From Paenibacillus cremeus (GTDB lineage: Bacteria; Bacillota; Bacilli; Paenibacillales; NBRC-103111): a stretch of 64,000 nt of DNA. Shown piece after piece: positions 8,048 to 16,184 of the stretch. Position numbers and translations under genes: made by a program. The notes under the pieces are model-generated. The model was not told the origin of the DNA, searched no databases, and saw only the letters and a list, made by a program, of their open reading frames with translations. The stretch is taken from positions 38,490 to 102,489 of the forward strand of contig NZ_VNJI01000023.1 of the NCBI RefSeq assembly GCF_007786445.1, read 5' to 3'. Position 1 is the stretch's first letter; every line of letters starts with the position of its first letter.

Positions 8048-9319
8048 CTAGTCCAAAAGGACTCCCTTGTCGAGATTTCGCAGGTACTCAAACATCAAGT
8101 GAAGCTGCTTCTCCGTATTGCGCTCCACCGATAAAGGAGGCAGATCATCTTCAGCGAAAAAGCCTACCTCGCTCGTTTCCACTCCGCCAAGCGCCGATCC
8201 TCCGACGATGCGGCATAATATGAACAGCTTGTACACGTGGTATGGACTGGGCGGGTGATCGTGAAATTTTTTGTCCAGGACGGCCAGCAGCTTCACTGCT
8301 TCCACTTCGAAGCCCGCTTCCTCCCGCACCTCCTTCACCGCGATCTCCGAAGGGGAGTACCCGATATCGGCCCAGCCGCCCGGCAGCGCCCAAGCGCCAT
8401 CAGCCTTCTCCCTGACCAATAAAATGTGGTTGTTCTGGAATACAACTCCGCGAACATCCACCTTCGGTGTAGCGTAACCCGTCTCATTGGCAAACGCCAT
8501 TCGGATGACGTCTTCGCCCGCCAGCGTATACTGCTCCATGATCTCCACGCTGATCTCGCGGAGTGCCTCGTACCGCTCCCGATCGTACACATCCTTTACG
8601 TACGTCAGTCCGGTCTGGGCAATCGCTTGCAGCTGCTTGGCCCAATCGAGCCACCGGTGCGGTGCCCCGTCCCCTTGCGCAAGTATAAGCTGCACGAACG
8701 ATTCCACGTCCGTAAAAACGCGCTCCGGCGCCACTGCGAAAATGGAGCTTTGATGCGTCGGCAGCCAGTGTGCCCCAAAGGTCCGCACCTCGGCGGCTTG
8801 GCCTGCGGCAATATCGGCGCTGCTGTCCCCGATAAACACAGCTTCTTCCGGTCGGACACCCAGCTTCGCCAGTGCTCTAAGAAGGCCCTCCGGGTGCGGT
8901 TTAGGCGACACCACATCGTCTCCCGTCACCACCACATCAAAATAAGGGGACAGCTGCAGTGCCTCCGCGGAGATTTGGAACGCCTCTCGGCTTTTTCCGG
9001 TGATGATGCCCAGCTTCAAATTCGCTGCACGCAGCTCGTCCAGCATTTCGTGGATGGCCGGTACGGCGTGCACATGCTGGCTGTGCCCTTCCCCATACAA
9101 CCGATAATACATTCGAATCGCTTCCTCGACCTGCTCCTGGTTGTTCAAATGTCCCCGAATGATCCCGTCTTCCGTCGGCCCGAACCTCGCCACCAGCTCC
9201 TCCGTCGACAGCTCCCTGCGGTCATACTGCCGGAACACCGACTGAAAGGCAAGAAAAGACAACGGCAGCGTATCGGCCAGTGTCCCATCAAAATCAAACA
9301 GCACCGCTTTGATCGTCAC
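8048..9319 (-). CDS. HAD phosphatase fused to a Nudix hydrolase
   Basis: One unbroken frame of 423 aa joins two enzymes. Residues 1-215 are a HAD phosphatase of the PpaX/Gph type: nucleophile motif DFDGTLADT at 9-17, IITGKS, KPHPEGL and the acidic motif GDSSADI. After a short linker, RWLDWAKQLQAIAQTGLTYVKD matches the usual start of free-standing Nudix proteins with an N-terminal helical domain, and the Nudix box GGWADIGYSP...KEVREEAGFEV lies near 314-338. The start GTG at 9319 has GGGGAGGG upstream; the longer frame would overlap the next gene. It lies 43 bases behind an HD-domain gene. Substrates are unknown; a nucleotide-sugar or nucleoside phosphate is plausible. Confidence 0.88.
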   Translation of the reverse strand: MTIKAVLFDFDGTLADTLPLSFLAFQSVFRQYDRRELSTEELVARFGPTEDGIIRGHLNNQEQVEEAIRMYYRLYGEGHSQHVHAVPAIHEMLDELRAANLKLGIITGKSREAFQISAEALQLSPYFDVVVTGDDVVSPKPHPEGLLRALAKLGVRPEEAVFIGDSSADIAAGQAAEVRTFGAHWLPTHQSSIFAVAPERVFTDVESFVQLILAQGDGAPHRWLDWAKQLQAIAQTGLTYVKDVYDRERYEALREISVEIMEQYTLAGEDVIRMAFANETGYATPKVDVRGVVFQNNHILLVREKADGAWALPGGWADIGYSPSEIAVKEVREEAGFEVEAVKLLAVLDKKFHDHPPSPYHVYKLFILCRIVGGSALGGVETSEVGFFAEDDLPPLSVERNTEKQLHLMFEYLRNLDKGVLLD

Positions 9320-9362
9320 GTCTTTGGCCCTCCCCGATTTCATCCATGTCCGCGACTGTCTT

Positions 9363-10031
9363 TTACACGTCAGCCGCATCCTCCGCATCCCACTCCCGGT
9401 AAAACTGCTCCAAAAACAGCTCCATATAGCGATGTCGTTCCTCCGCAACCGCGCGGGCGGCGTTCGTGTTCATAAGATCCTTGAGCTTCAGCAGCTTCTC
9501 GTAAAAATGATTGATCGCCGTTCCCCCCTCGCTGCGGTACTGCTCGACGGTCATCTGCTCCCGAGGCGGCAGCTCCGGATTGTGCATGAGTCGGCCCTTC
9601 CAGCCTCCATAGGCAAAGGTGCGGCCAATACCGATCGCTCCGATCGCGTCCAAGCGGTCAGCGTCCTGCACCACTCGTCCCTCCAGCGTGCTCATCGGCT
9701 TCCCTTGTCCACCTGAAAAGGACATAGTCGAGATGATGTCCATAATATGCGTACGATCCTCTTGTGTCACCCGGGCTTGCTCCAGCCAAGTCTCCACCTT
9801 CTGAAGTCCCGCTTCCTTGCTGGGATTCAGCTTCTCGTCCGCAATATCATGCAGAAGTGCCGCCAGCTCGCACACGTACAGATCGGCCTCTTCCCCGGCG
9901 GCAAGCCGCTTCGCCATCTTCGTCACCCGTGCAATGTGCCACCAATCGTGGCCGCTGCTGTCGCGCTCCAGCTCTTTCCTAACCCATTGTCTCGCTTGCT
10001 CTAAAATGGCCTCTCGGCTCGTTTCGTTCAT
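9363..10031 (-). CDS. HD-domain phosphohydrolase
   Basis: The metal-binding HD signature is complete: H in GHDWWHIARV (near 28-33), HD in ALLHDIADEK (near 61-62) and the distal D in VVQDADRLDAIGAIGIGR (near 121-125). The 222 aa length fits the small YedJ-like class of HD hydrolases, which remove phosphate from nucleotides or related compounds; the substrate is not known. The protein is soluble. It starts at ATG 10031, 5 bases after the stop of the His-rich membrane protein gene, and is followed at 43 bases by the HAD-Nudix gene. The three probably form one operon. Confidence 0.88.
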   Translation of the reverse strand: MNETSREAILEQARQWVRKELERDSSGHDWWHIARVTKMAKRLAAGEEADLYVCELAALLHDIADEKLNPSKEAGLQKVETWLEQARVTQEDRTHIMDIISTMSFSGGQGKPMSTLEGRVVQDADRLDAIGAIGIGRTFAYGGWKGRLMHNPELPPREQMTVEQYRSEGGTAINHFYEKLLKLKDLMNTNAARAVAEERHRYMELFLEQFYREWDAEDAADV

Positions 10032-10036
10032 GTGGT

Positions 10037-10411
10037 TTAATCTCCTCCTCCGCCGCCGCCATCCCCGCCTCCGCTGTCGCCGCCCGAGCTTCCCCCGTCA
10101 CTGCCGCCGCTGTGACCGCCCGAATCGGAATGGCTGTGCCCGTGATGCCCGCTGTCATTGGAATGATGATGATGGCCGTGATGATTGTGATGATGATGAT
10201 GATGATGATGATGAGATCGCTCATGCGAGTCACCATCGCTGTTCCATAAAAATGTGGAGCCGTTATCCCCATGCGCATGTCTGTTTCCGGGCCGGGTATG
10301 CCGGGCATGCCGTGAAGACGAATCGCCCCTAATTACCCGTGTGATCGTACTAACAACGACGAGCACCACCACGATCATGACCATGACCATAAAAATCGTT
10401 GAAATTGGCAT
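10037..10411 (-). CDS. Membrane-anchored His/Gly-rich protein, possible metal binder
   Basis: The N-terminus (MPISTIFMVMVMIVVVLVVV) is one transmembrane anchor. After about 40 hydrophilic residues there are nine His in a row, then HNHHGHHHH and more scattered His, ending in Gly/Ser/Asp-rich repeats. Such His runs bind zinc, nickel or copper; the function is not known. The His run lies on a trinucleotide repeat at 10188-10215, so its length may vary. The start at 10411 is preceded by GGAGTGGAG. It is probably first in an operon with the HD gene. No family is recognised. Confidence 0.72.
   Translation of the reverse strand: MPISTIFMVMVMIVVVLVVVSTITRVIRGDSSSRHARHTRPGNRHAHGDNGSTFLWNSDGDSHERSHHHHHHHHHNHHGHHHHSNDSGHHGHSHSDSGGHSGGSDGGSSGGDSGGGDGGGGGGD
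10188..10215. repeat. GAT trinucleotide microsatellite
   Basis: About nine GAT/ATG units in a row, encoding the poly-His run on minus. It is a candidate for slippage in steps of one His. Confidence 0.8.
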
Positions 10412-10570
10412 AGACTCCACTCCAATTATCTGGATATTTTTGGATGTCACAGCTGATTTTATTTTACTATGCTCCGGCTTGGGAAAGCAAAGAAAAACCG
10501 TAGCTGCTCCCTCATTCCCAGCCCATTTATGGTACGATAGGGAAATCCGACGAGAGGGAGGGACTTATTC

Positions 10571-11179
10571 ATGTCATCCATTTCATCCAAGCCGCAGCTC
10601 GTTCTGGATATCGGCGGCGTATTACTCACGAACTTCTCCCCCCGCTTCTGGCAGCAGGCGGCCGCTCAAGCCGAACTTGCGCCGGAAGCCCTGCAATTGC
10701 GGTATAAACAAGAGGTGCGGGACAAGCTCTGGCCGGGATCGATGCCGGAGGCCGATTTTTGGCGCTGGCTGGGCGAGCAGGCCCCTGCGATGGGAGAAGC
10801 CCTCGCTCGCCGGCTGCTGCAGGACAACCTCAAGCCACTGCCCGCGCTGGACCTTCTTGCCGGCTGGAGCCAGGTCGCAGATATTCATCTGCTCAGCAAC
10901 CACCTTTCAGCGTGGGTCGCTCCAGGGCTTGCTTCGGTTCAAGCGTATTTGCGCAGCATCACCCTTTCGAGTCAAGTCGGCTGCTGCAAGCCGCACCCGG
11001 GCATTTTCGAGGCGGCGGCCGCCCAGCTGCAAGGGAACGGGAATGGGGTCATCCTGTTTGTCGACGATCAGGAGAAAAATCTCCAGCAGGCCGCCCGGCT
11101 CGGCTGGGACACCCTGCTCGCAGACCCGCAAGGGGAATGGACCGATCAGGTCATCTCCCGTTTAGAAGGTTCATCGTAA
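10571..11179 (+). CDS. HAD-superfamily hydrolase, YihX-like
   Basis: The motifs follow the HAD-IA plan: LVLDIGGVLLT near residues 10-20 (nucleophile Asp, with Gly-Gly as in YihX-type members), HLLSNHLSAW (motif II Ser, near 106), CCKPHPGIF (motif III Lys) and ILFVDDQEKNL (motif IV). The 202 aa length is typical. YihX-type enzymes dephosphorylate sugar phosphates such as glucose 1-phosphate; the substrate here is not known. The ATG has GAGAGGGAGGG about 7 bases upstream. It is a single gene facing a PfkB kinase gene across a shared terminator. Confidence 0.88.
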   Translation: MSSISSKPQLVLDIGGVLLTNFSPRFWQQAAAQAELAPEALQLRYKQEVRDKLWPGSMPEADFWRWLGEQAPAMGEALARRLLQDNLKPLPALDLLAGWSQVADIHLLSNHLSAWVAPGLASVQAYLRSITLSSQVGCCKPHPGIFEAAAAQLQGNGNGVILFVDDQEKNLQQAARLGWDTLLADPQGEWTDQVISRLEGSS

Positions 11180-11181
11180 TT

Positions 11182-11230
11182 AAAACAAGCTCAAGCGAAT
11201 TGGATAATCCATCGCTTGAGCTTGTTTGTT
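11182..11230. terminator. Bidirectional terminator between HAD and PfkB genes
   Basis: AAACAAGCTCAAGCGA pairs with TCGCTTGAGCTTGTTT across a 12-base loop, with A and T flanks on both sides. It lies between convergent stops at 11179 and 11235. Confidence 0.9.
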
Positions 11231-11234
11231 TGGT

Positions 11235-12245
11235 TTAAGCTTCACCGCCGAAGGCTTCCACTTCGGCGAGGGTCGGCAGCGCGGGAATCGCGCCCCGCCG
11301 GGTCGTGGTGATCGCCCCGACCCGATTGGCGAAGGCGAACAGCCCGCGCACGGTTGCTTCATCGGCGAGGCACTCGGCGAGCCGAGTCGGGGTGATGCCG
11401 CGCTGCACGAGCCCATGCAGCATCGCACCTACGAAGCTGTCGCCCGCACCCGTCGTGTCCACAGCCTGTACCGGCACTCCCGATACAGTGATGGACACGA
11501 CCTCGCCGGCACGGCTCGACGTCACGACGCGGCAGCCCTCGCTGCCCAGCGTGACGACGAGCGCCTGCGTGCCGCGCGCCAGCAGACGCCGCTCCGCCTC
11601 GGCGGCGTCGTCGGTTTCGGCGAGGAAGCGCAGCTCCTCCTCGCCCACCTTCACCACATCGGCCGCCCCGATGTGGGCCAGGGCTTCCCGACGCATGGTG
11701 TCCGCGTCGGGCCAAAGCGCCGGCCGCAGGTTGGGGTCATAGGACACGAGGCCTCCGGCCTCCCGTGTCCTGCGGGCCCCTTCCAGCGTGGCCGAACGGC
11801 TCGGCTCGGCGATCAGCGACACCGAGCCAAAGTGATACACCGCCGCGTCTGCGAACCACGCGGCGTCGAGCTCCTGCGCCTCCAGCAGCATGTCCGCCGC
11901 CGGCGCGCGGTAAAACAAAAAGTCCCGCTCGCCATCCTCGCGGAGCGAAACAAAGGCCAGGCCCGTCTGCGCCGTGTCCGTCACGGCAAGCCGAGCCTCC
12001 ACCCCCGCGGCCTCCAGCGTGCCGCGCAAAAACTGCCCGAACGCGTCGCGTCCGACCTTCCCGATGAACCGGGAAGCGCCGCCCAGCTTCGCGACCGCAG
12101 CCGCCACATTGGCCGGCGCGCCGCCCGCCGCCTTCCGAAAGGCCGCGACGTCGCTCAGCGGCTGCCCGCTGACCTCCGGCACAAAATCAATCAACAGCTC
12201 GCCCAAACAGACGATGTACCGTTTTGCTTGCGATATCGATGTCAT
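11235..12245 (-). CDS. PfkB-family carbohydrate kinase (fructokinase-like)
   Basis: The enzyme uses ATP to phosphorylate a sugar, probably fructose. It has the PfkB N-terminal signature AGGAPANVAAAVAKLGG near residues 40-56 and the C-terminal active site DTTGAGDSFVGAML near 260-273, where the Asp is the catalytic base. The 336 aa length fits fructokinases. The ATG at 12245 is favoured (GGGAG 12 bases upstream); a GTG three codons earlier is possible. It is 27 bases behind the stalk-domain gene on the same strand, so co-transcription is possible. Codon use is very GC-rich compared with its neighbours. The substrate is inferred. Confidence 0.85.
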   Translation of the reverse strand: MTSISQAKRYIVCLGELLIDFVPEVSGQPLSDVAAFRKAAGGAPANVAAAVAKLGGASRFIGKVGRDAFGQFLRGTLEAAGVEARLAVTDTAQTGLAFVSLREDGERDFLFYRAPAADMLLEAQELDAAWFADAAVYHFGSVSLIAEPSRSATLEGARRTREAGGLVSYDPNLRPALWPDADTMRREALAHIGAADVVKVGEEELRFLAETDDAAEAERRLLARGTQALVVTLGSEGCRVVTSSRAGEVVSITVSGVPVQAVDTTGAGDSFVGAMLHGLVQRGITPTRLAECLADEATVRGLFAFANRVGAITTTRRGAIPALPTLAEVEAFGGEA

Positions 12246-12272
12246 ACGAAGCACACTCCCAGATAGAATCCC

Positions 12273-12905
12273 TTACTCATATTTCGCCCCGGCAGTCGAG
12301 CCGTCCGGATAGACGATGTACGTATAAATACTGCGCGAACCGTCCGCGCCTTTCTTCACATACCAGAGATCATACCGGTCCACCAGACCGCCGGGCGACC
12401 ATTTGATGAAGAGCTGGGCGTCGAGGTCCCCTTTGTCCAGCCCGGTCGTATCGGCCGTCAAGCCGCCCGATTGATAGCCGGCTTTCGCACCCAAATCGTA
12501 GCGCCACACCTGCTGCCGTGAGCTGTCCAGATAGGTGAGCGATGTCGGATCGCCGAGCACCTTCCTGACGTCCTTCCCCTCCATGCCCCGCTCCAGCCGG
12601 TACATCACGGCCCACACCTTGCGCTCCGCATCGCTCCCCGTCTTAGGCTCGGAGACGACGGTGATCGTGTTCGTGTCCTTATCGAAGGCGGCTCCCGCCC
12701 CCAGATTGTCGGCCATGAACCGGACCGGCACATACGTGTGCCCATCATAATTTAACACGGCAAACCGCGAGCCATACTCCTTGCTTTCTCCATTGAACTG
12801 AAATTTAACCGGAAACAACAGCGCTTTAATGTCATCCGCTGCATAGATCGTGGTCGTCGCTGTCAAAGCTGCACCGCAGATCAGACCTAACATAAATTTC
12901 TTCAT
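12273..12905 (-). CDS. Secreted stalk-domain (copper amine oxidase N-like) protein
   Basis: The start at ATG 12905 gives a classic signal peptide, MKKFMLGLICGAALTATTTI followed by YAADD, with likely cleavage after AYA-like YAA near residue 23. Residues 30-90 form the stalk domain common in Paenibacillus surface proteins (YGSRFAVLNYDGHTYVPVRF). Residues 100-205 resemble a BamE/SmpA-like fold (LERGMEGKDVRKVLGDPTS, then QQVWRYDL). The function is unknown; it is probably cell-wall associated. The ribosome binding site is GGAGAAGGGA. A TATAAT box lies near 12957-12962 on minus. It is upstream of the PfkB gene. Confidence 0.78.
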   Translation of the reverse strand: MKKFMLGLICGAALTATTTIYAADDIKALLFPVKFQFNGESKEYGSRFAVLNYDGHTYVPVRFMADNLGAGAAFDKDTNTITVVSEPKTGSDAERKVWAVMYRLERGMEGKDVRKVLGDPTSLTYLDSSRQQVWRYDLGAKAGYQSGGLTADTTGLDKGDLDAQLFIKWSPGGLVDRYDLWYVKKGADGSRSIYTYIVYPDGSTAGAKYE

Positions 12906-13117
12906 GAAGTCCCTTCTCCTCACCCTTAGGTTCGATATGTCGATGGTCGGGTACTTCTATTATACAAGGGTTTGTCCGCTTGGGTCTAAAAAACTTCATG
13001 CCGTGAATGATTTTATGCCTTAAATTTGGAAATTTCACTCCGTCGGCCGTCGGCCCACGGATACGCCCAGCGTTCACGCGGTGTCGCGAATGCCGGCCGG
13101 AGCGCGATAAACCAAAC

Positions 13118-13153
13118 GGGGAGATAAAGGAACACATCGTTCCTCTATCCCCC
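13118..13153. repeat. Palindromic repeat, copy 2; probable terminator of glcDF
   Basis: The arms GGGGAGATAAAGGAAC (13118-13133) and GTTCCTCTATCCCCC (13139-13153) enclose the loop ACATC. It shares its core and 5-base loop length with 6801-6835. It lies just past the glcF stop at 13164. Confidence 0.72.
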
Positions 13154-13163
13154 CGCTCTATTT

Positions 13164-14528
13164 TTACCGCTCCACCGCTTCCGCGAGGAAATCGACCAGA
13201 TGCATCGCTTCCATCTCGCCACTCTTGCCGTGACGGTGCACGCCCCACTTCATCTGCAGCAGACAGCCCGGATTCGCGGTCAGAATCACCTGCGCCCGCG
13301 TTTTCTCCACGTGCTCCATCTTATGATCGAGCACATCGGTCGACATCTCCGGCTGCGTCAGGTTGTAGATGCCCGCCGAGCCGCAGCAGCGGTCTGCGCC
13401 TTGCAGCTCCTGCAGCTTCACGCCAGGCATTTGCGCAATCAGCTGACGCGGCGGCGAGGACACGCGCATCACGTTGCGCAGATGGCACGAGTCCTGGTAC
13501 GTCGCCGTGACGTGCGCAGCGCCGCTGTCTTGGCGCAGTGGCAGCGGCCGTCCCTCGATGAGGAGTTCCGACACGTCGCGCACTTGGGCGGCGAATGCCA
13601 CCGCCGCCGGTTCGCCATGAAGGAGGTGGTCCACCTCCTTCAAGCTGGCGCCGCAACCGCCGGCATTGCTCACGACGAAGTCGACGTGTGCGCCTGCGAA
13701 GGCTGCGATGTTTTGCTCCGCGAGTCGGCGGGCCGAGCCCGTCTCGCCGGCGTGCGCGTGCAAGGCTCCGCAGCAGGTCTGGGAGGTCGGAATGACGACC
13801 TCGTAGCCCGCCAAGCGGAGCAGCTTCACCGTGTTCACGTTCGTTTCCGTGAACAGTACATCCATGATGCAGCCGCGGAAGAGGCCGGCCCGGCCGAGGC
13901 TCTCGCCGACGGCCGGGATGACCAGCACCGGCTGCCCCGTGCCTTCTGCCTGCTCCCAGCGCGCAGGCAAACCATGCTTCTCCCAGCGGCGGATGACGCC
14001 GTCGCCCGACGCCTCGGGGAGAATCGCTTCCATCTCCCGCATATGCTGCGGGAACAGCTTCATCACGCCCACCGCGTGCGCCAGCTTCTGCAGGCCACCC
14101 GCCTGGTACGCCTTGAGCAGGCTGCCCACCAGACGCATCCGGCCGTGGTTCGGAAACAGCTGCTCCATGAACAGACGGCGAATCCGCTTCACCGGCCACG
14201 AATATTCGGCCACCGAGGCGATCGATTCGCGGGTCTGCTCAATCAGCTGGCCGTACTTCACGTCCGAAGGACAGGCCGGCTCACAGGCGCGGCAGCCGAG
14301 GCAGAGATCCATCTGCGATTGAAATAGCGCATCCGGCTCCATTTTGCCATCGTAGACCGCCTTCATGAGCGCAATTCTTCCGCGCGGCGAAGCCGCCTCC
14401 AGCCCTGTCTCCTGGAACGTCGGACAGGCCGTCTGGCAAAAGCCGCAGCGCATACAGTTCGTCAGCTGATCGGTATCAAGATTCAGCTTCAAGTGCTCCG
14501 CCAGCTGTTTAGGATTCGCTACCGCCAT
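13164..14528 (-). CDS. glcF: Glycolate oxidase iron-sulfur subunit
   Basis: This subunit carries electrons from GlcD. It has two ferredoxin-type 4Fe-4S motifs near the N-terminus (CMRCGFCQTACP near residue 25 and CLGCRACEPACP near 76) and two C-terminal cysteine-rich CCG domains (TCCGALHAHAGE and RCCGSAGIYNL), as in GlcF/GlpC/LutA proteins. The start is ATG 14528 with AAGGAGGG 9 bases upstream, one base after the glcD stop, so the two are translationally coupled. The length of 454 aa is normal. A longer frame to 14624 lies inside glcD and is ignored. Confidence 0.93.
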   Translation of the reverse strand: MAVANPKQLAEHLKLNLDTDQLTNCMRCGFCQTACPTFQETGLEAASPRGRIALMKAVYDGKMEPDALFQSQMDLCLGCRACEPACPSDVKYGQLIEQTRESIASVAEYSWPVKRIRRLFMEQLFPNHGRMRLVGSLLKAYQAGGLQKLAHAVGVMKLFPQHMREMEAILPEASGDGVIRRWEKHGLPARWEQAEGTGQPVLVIPAVGESLGRAGLFRGCIMDVLFTETNVNTVKLLRLAGYEVVIPTSQTCCGALHAHAGETGSARRLAEQNIAAFAGAHVDFVVSNAGGCGASLKEVDHLLHGEPAAVAFAAQVRDVSELLIEGRPLPLRQDSGAAHVTATYQDSCHLRNVMRVSSPPRQLIAQMPGVKLQELQGADRCCGSAGIYNLTQPEMSTDVLDHKMEHVEKTRAQVILTANPGCLLQMKWGVHRHGKSGEMEAMHLVDFLAEAVER

Positions 14529-14529
14529 G

Positions 14530-15996
14530 CTACACGCCCTCCTTCTCGCCAGCCGCCGCAGAAGCTTCGGCCGCGCCAGCTTCTTCCGGCTGCTTGAATA
14601 CGATCCGTTTCTTTGTCTCCGCAAACAGCTTGCCTGGATTCAGCAGCCCATCCGGATCGAACGCAGCTTTAAGCCGCTTCATAATGTCGATGCCCGTAGC
14701 ACCGACCTTCCACTCCAGATAAGGCGCCTTCACATGCCCAACGCCGTGCTCACCGGTAATCGTCCCGCCGAGCTTGATCGCTGCATCAAAAATGTCCGCA
14801 AACGCCTGCTCCACGCGATGAATTTCTTCCTCGTCCCGGGCGTCGGTCATCGCCGTCGGGTGCAGGTTGCCGTCGCCGGCATGCCCAAACGTACAAATCT
14901 GCACGTTATACTTGGCCGCAATGCGCTGCACCTCCAGCACCATGTCCGCCAGCTTCGACCGCGGCACCGTGGCGTCCTCGAGAATCGTCGTCGGCCGCAG
15001 ACGGGACAGCGCCGCCAGCGCGTTCCGCCGCGCTTCCATCACCTTCGCGCCTTCCTCCGGCGTGGCCGCCACCTTCACCTGAATCGCGCCAGCCTGCAGG
15101 CACACCTGCTCGATCAGCTTCAAATCCTTCTCAACCTGCGCCTCATCCCCGTCCTGCTCAATCGCGAGAATCGCTTCCGCCTCGACCGGCAGCCCGATTT
15201 TTGCGAAGGCTTCTACAACCTTGATGGTCGCTTGATCCATAAACTCGAGCGTACAGGGCGTAATCCGGTTCGCAATAATTTGCGATACCGCTCGAGCCGA
15301 CGCAGGCAGGTCGCTGAAAATCGCCAGCATCGCGCGACGGTACGCCGGCTTCGGCACCAGCTTCACCGTCGCTTCGGTCATCACAGCGAGCGTCCCGCCG
15401 GAGCCCACGAGCAGACGAGTCAGATCATAGCCGGCCACATCCTTCACCAGCTTGCCCCCGGTGCGAATAATGTCCCCGTTCGCCAGCACCGCTTCCAGGC
15501 CGATTACGTAATCCTTGGTCGTGCCGTACTTCAGTCCGCGCAGTCCGCCCGCACCCAGCGCAATATTGCCGCCCATCGTGCAAATGATCATGCTGCTCGG
15601 ATCCGGAGGGTAGAACAGCCCGGTATCCTCCACCGCCATATGAAACTGCTTCGTGTTCAGCCCCGTCTGGAACGTGGCCGTCAAATTGTCCTGATCAATC
15701 TCGATCAGGCGATTCATCCGCGTCATCACGAGCACGATCCCGCCATGCAGCGGCACGACGCCAGCGCACAGATTACTGCCCGCTCCCCGAGTGACAACGG
15801 GAATTTTGTGCTTGGCGCAAACCTTCATAATCGCCGATACTTCTTCTGTTGACGAAGGAAAAATAACCCCGTCCGGCATCGATTGATACAGCGGCGTGGC
15901 ATCATAGCTGTAGGATACTAAAGATTCGGTATCGTCACGGAACCATTTGGCTCCAACAATGGCAATCAGTTCTTCGCGTATGGATGGTGATAACAA
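14530..15996 (-). CDS. glcD: Glycolate oxidase FAD-linked subunit
   Basis: GlcD oxidises glycolate (or lactate-like 2-hydroxy acids) to the 2-oxo acid with FAD, passing electrons through GlcF. The FAD-binding PCMH domain covers residues 40-220 (PVVTRGAGSNLCAG, then MGGNIALGAGGLRGLKYG), and the C-terminal domain ends with GTITGEHGVGHVK and PDGLLNPGKLF. The 488 aa length fits. The start is TTG 15996 with GGGAGG 9 bases upstream. The operon is glcD-glcF. GlcE is missing, as usual in Bacillales. A divergent GntR regulator and a palindrome at the promoter suggest substrate-induced expression. Confidence 0.93.
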   Translation of the reverse strand: MLSPSIREELIAIVGAKWFRDDTESLVSYSYDATPLYQSMPDGVIFPSSTEEVSAIMKVCAKHKIPVVTRGAGSNLCAGVVPLHGGIVLVMTRMNRLIEIDQDNLTATFQTGLNTKQFHMAVEDTGLFYPPDPSSMIICTMGGNIALGAGGLRGLKYGTTKDYVIGLEAVLANGDIIRTGGKLVKDVAGYDLTRLLVGSGGTLAVMTEATVKLVPKPAYRRAMLAIFSDLPASARAVSQIIANRITPCTLEFMDQATIKVVEAFAKIGLPVEAEAILAIEQDGDEAQVEKDLKLIEQVCLQAGAIQVKVAATPEEGAKVMEARRNALAALSRLRPTTILEDATVPRSKLADMVLEVQRIAAKYNVQICTFGHAGDGNLHPTAMTDARDEEEIHRVEQAFADIFDAAIKLGGTITGEHGVGHVKAPYLEWKVGATGIDIMKRLKAAFDPDGLLNPGKLFAETKKRIVFKQPEEAGAAEASAAAGEKEGV

Positions 15997-16023
15997 GCGA
16001 AACGCCTCCCTCTTGGTAATCAG

Positions 16024-16036
16024 GTCATCTGATGAC
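16024..16036. promoter_or_regulatory. Candidate GntR operator at the glcDF promoter
   Basis: GTCATC-T-GATGAC is a perfect palindrome. It begins 4 bases downstream (on minus) of the -10 at 16040-16045, covering the likely start of transcription. FadR-type GntR proteins bind sites of this size. Confidence 0.6.
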
Positions 16037-16039
16037 TTT

Positions 16040-16069
16040 ATTATAGCATAGCCCCATTTTTAGCGTCTA
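16040..16069 (-). promoter_or_regulatory. Predicted promoter of glcDF
   Basis: The extended -10 TGC-TATAAT lies at 16040-16048, and a weak -35 TAGACG at 16064-16069, with an 18-base spacer, reading toward glcD. Confidence 0.55.
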
Positions 16070-16184
16070 CCAATTAAAAGGCTTCCATCCGCCCGATTCT
16101 CCTGACTCACTGGCTTTCCCTGCCAAACATGGTACAATAGCCGTACCATTACAAAGGCAAAGGCTTGGGATTGGAGACCCGCTC

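Noticed and set aside
14527..15852. 441-codon frame antisense to glcD
   Set aside because: Antisense shadow in GC-rich sequence; composition is rich in Arg and His with no family pattern.
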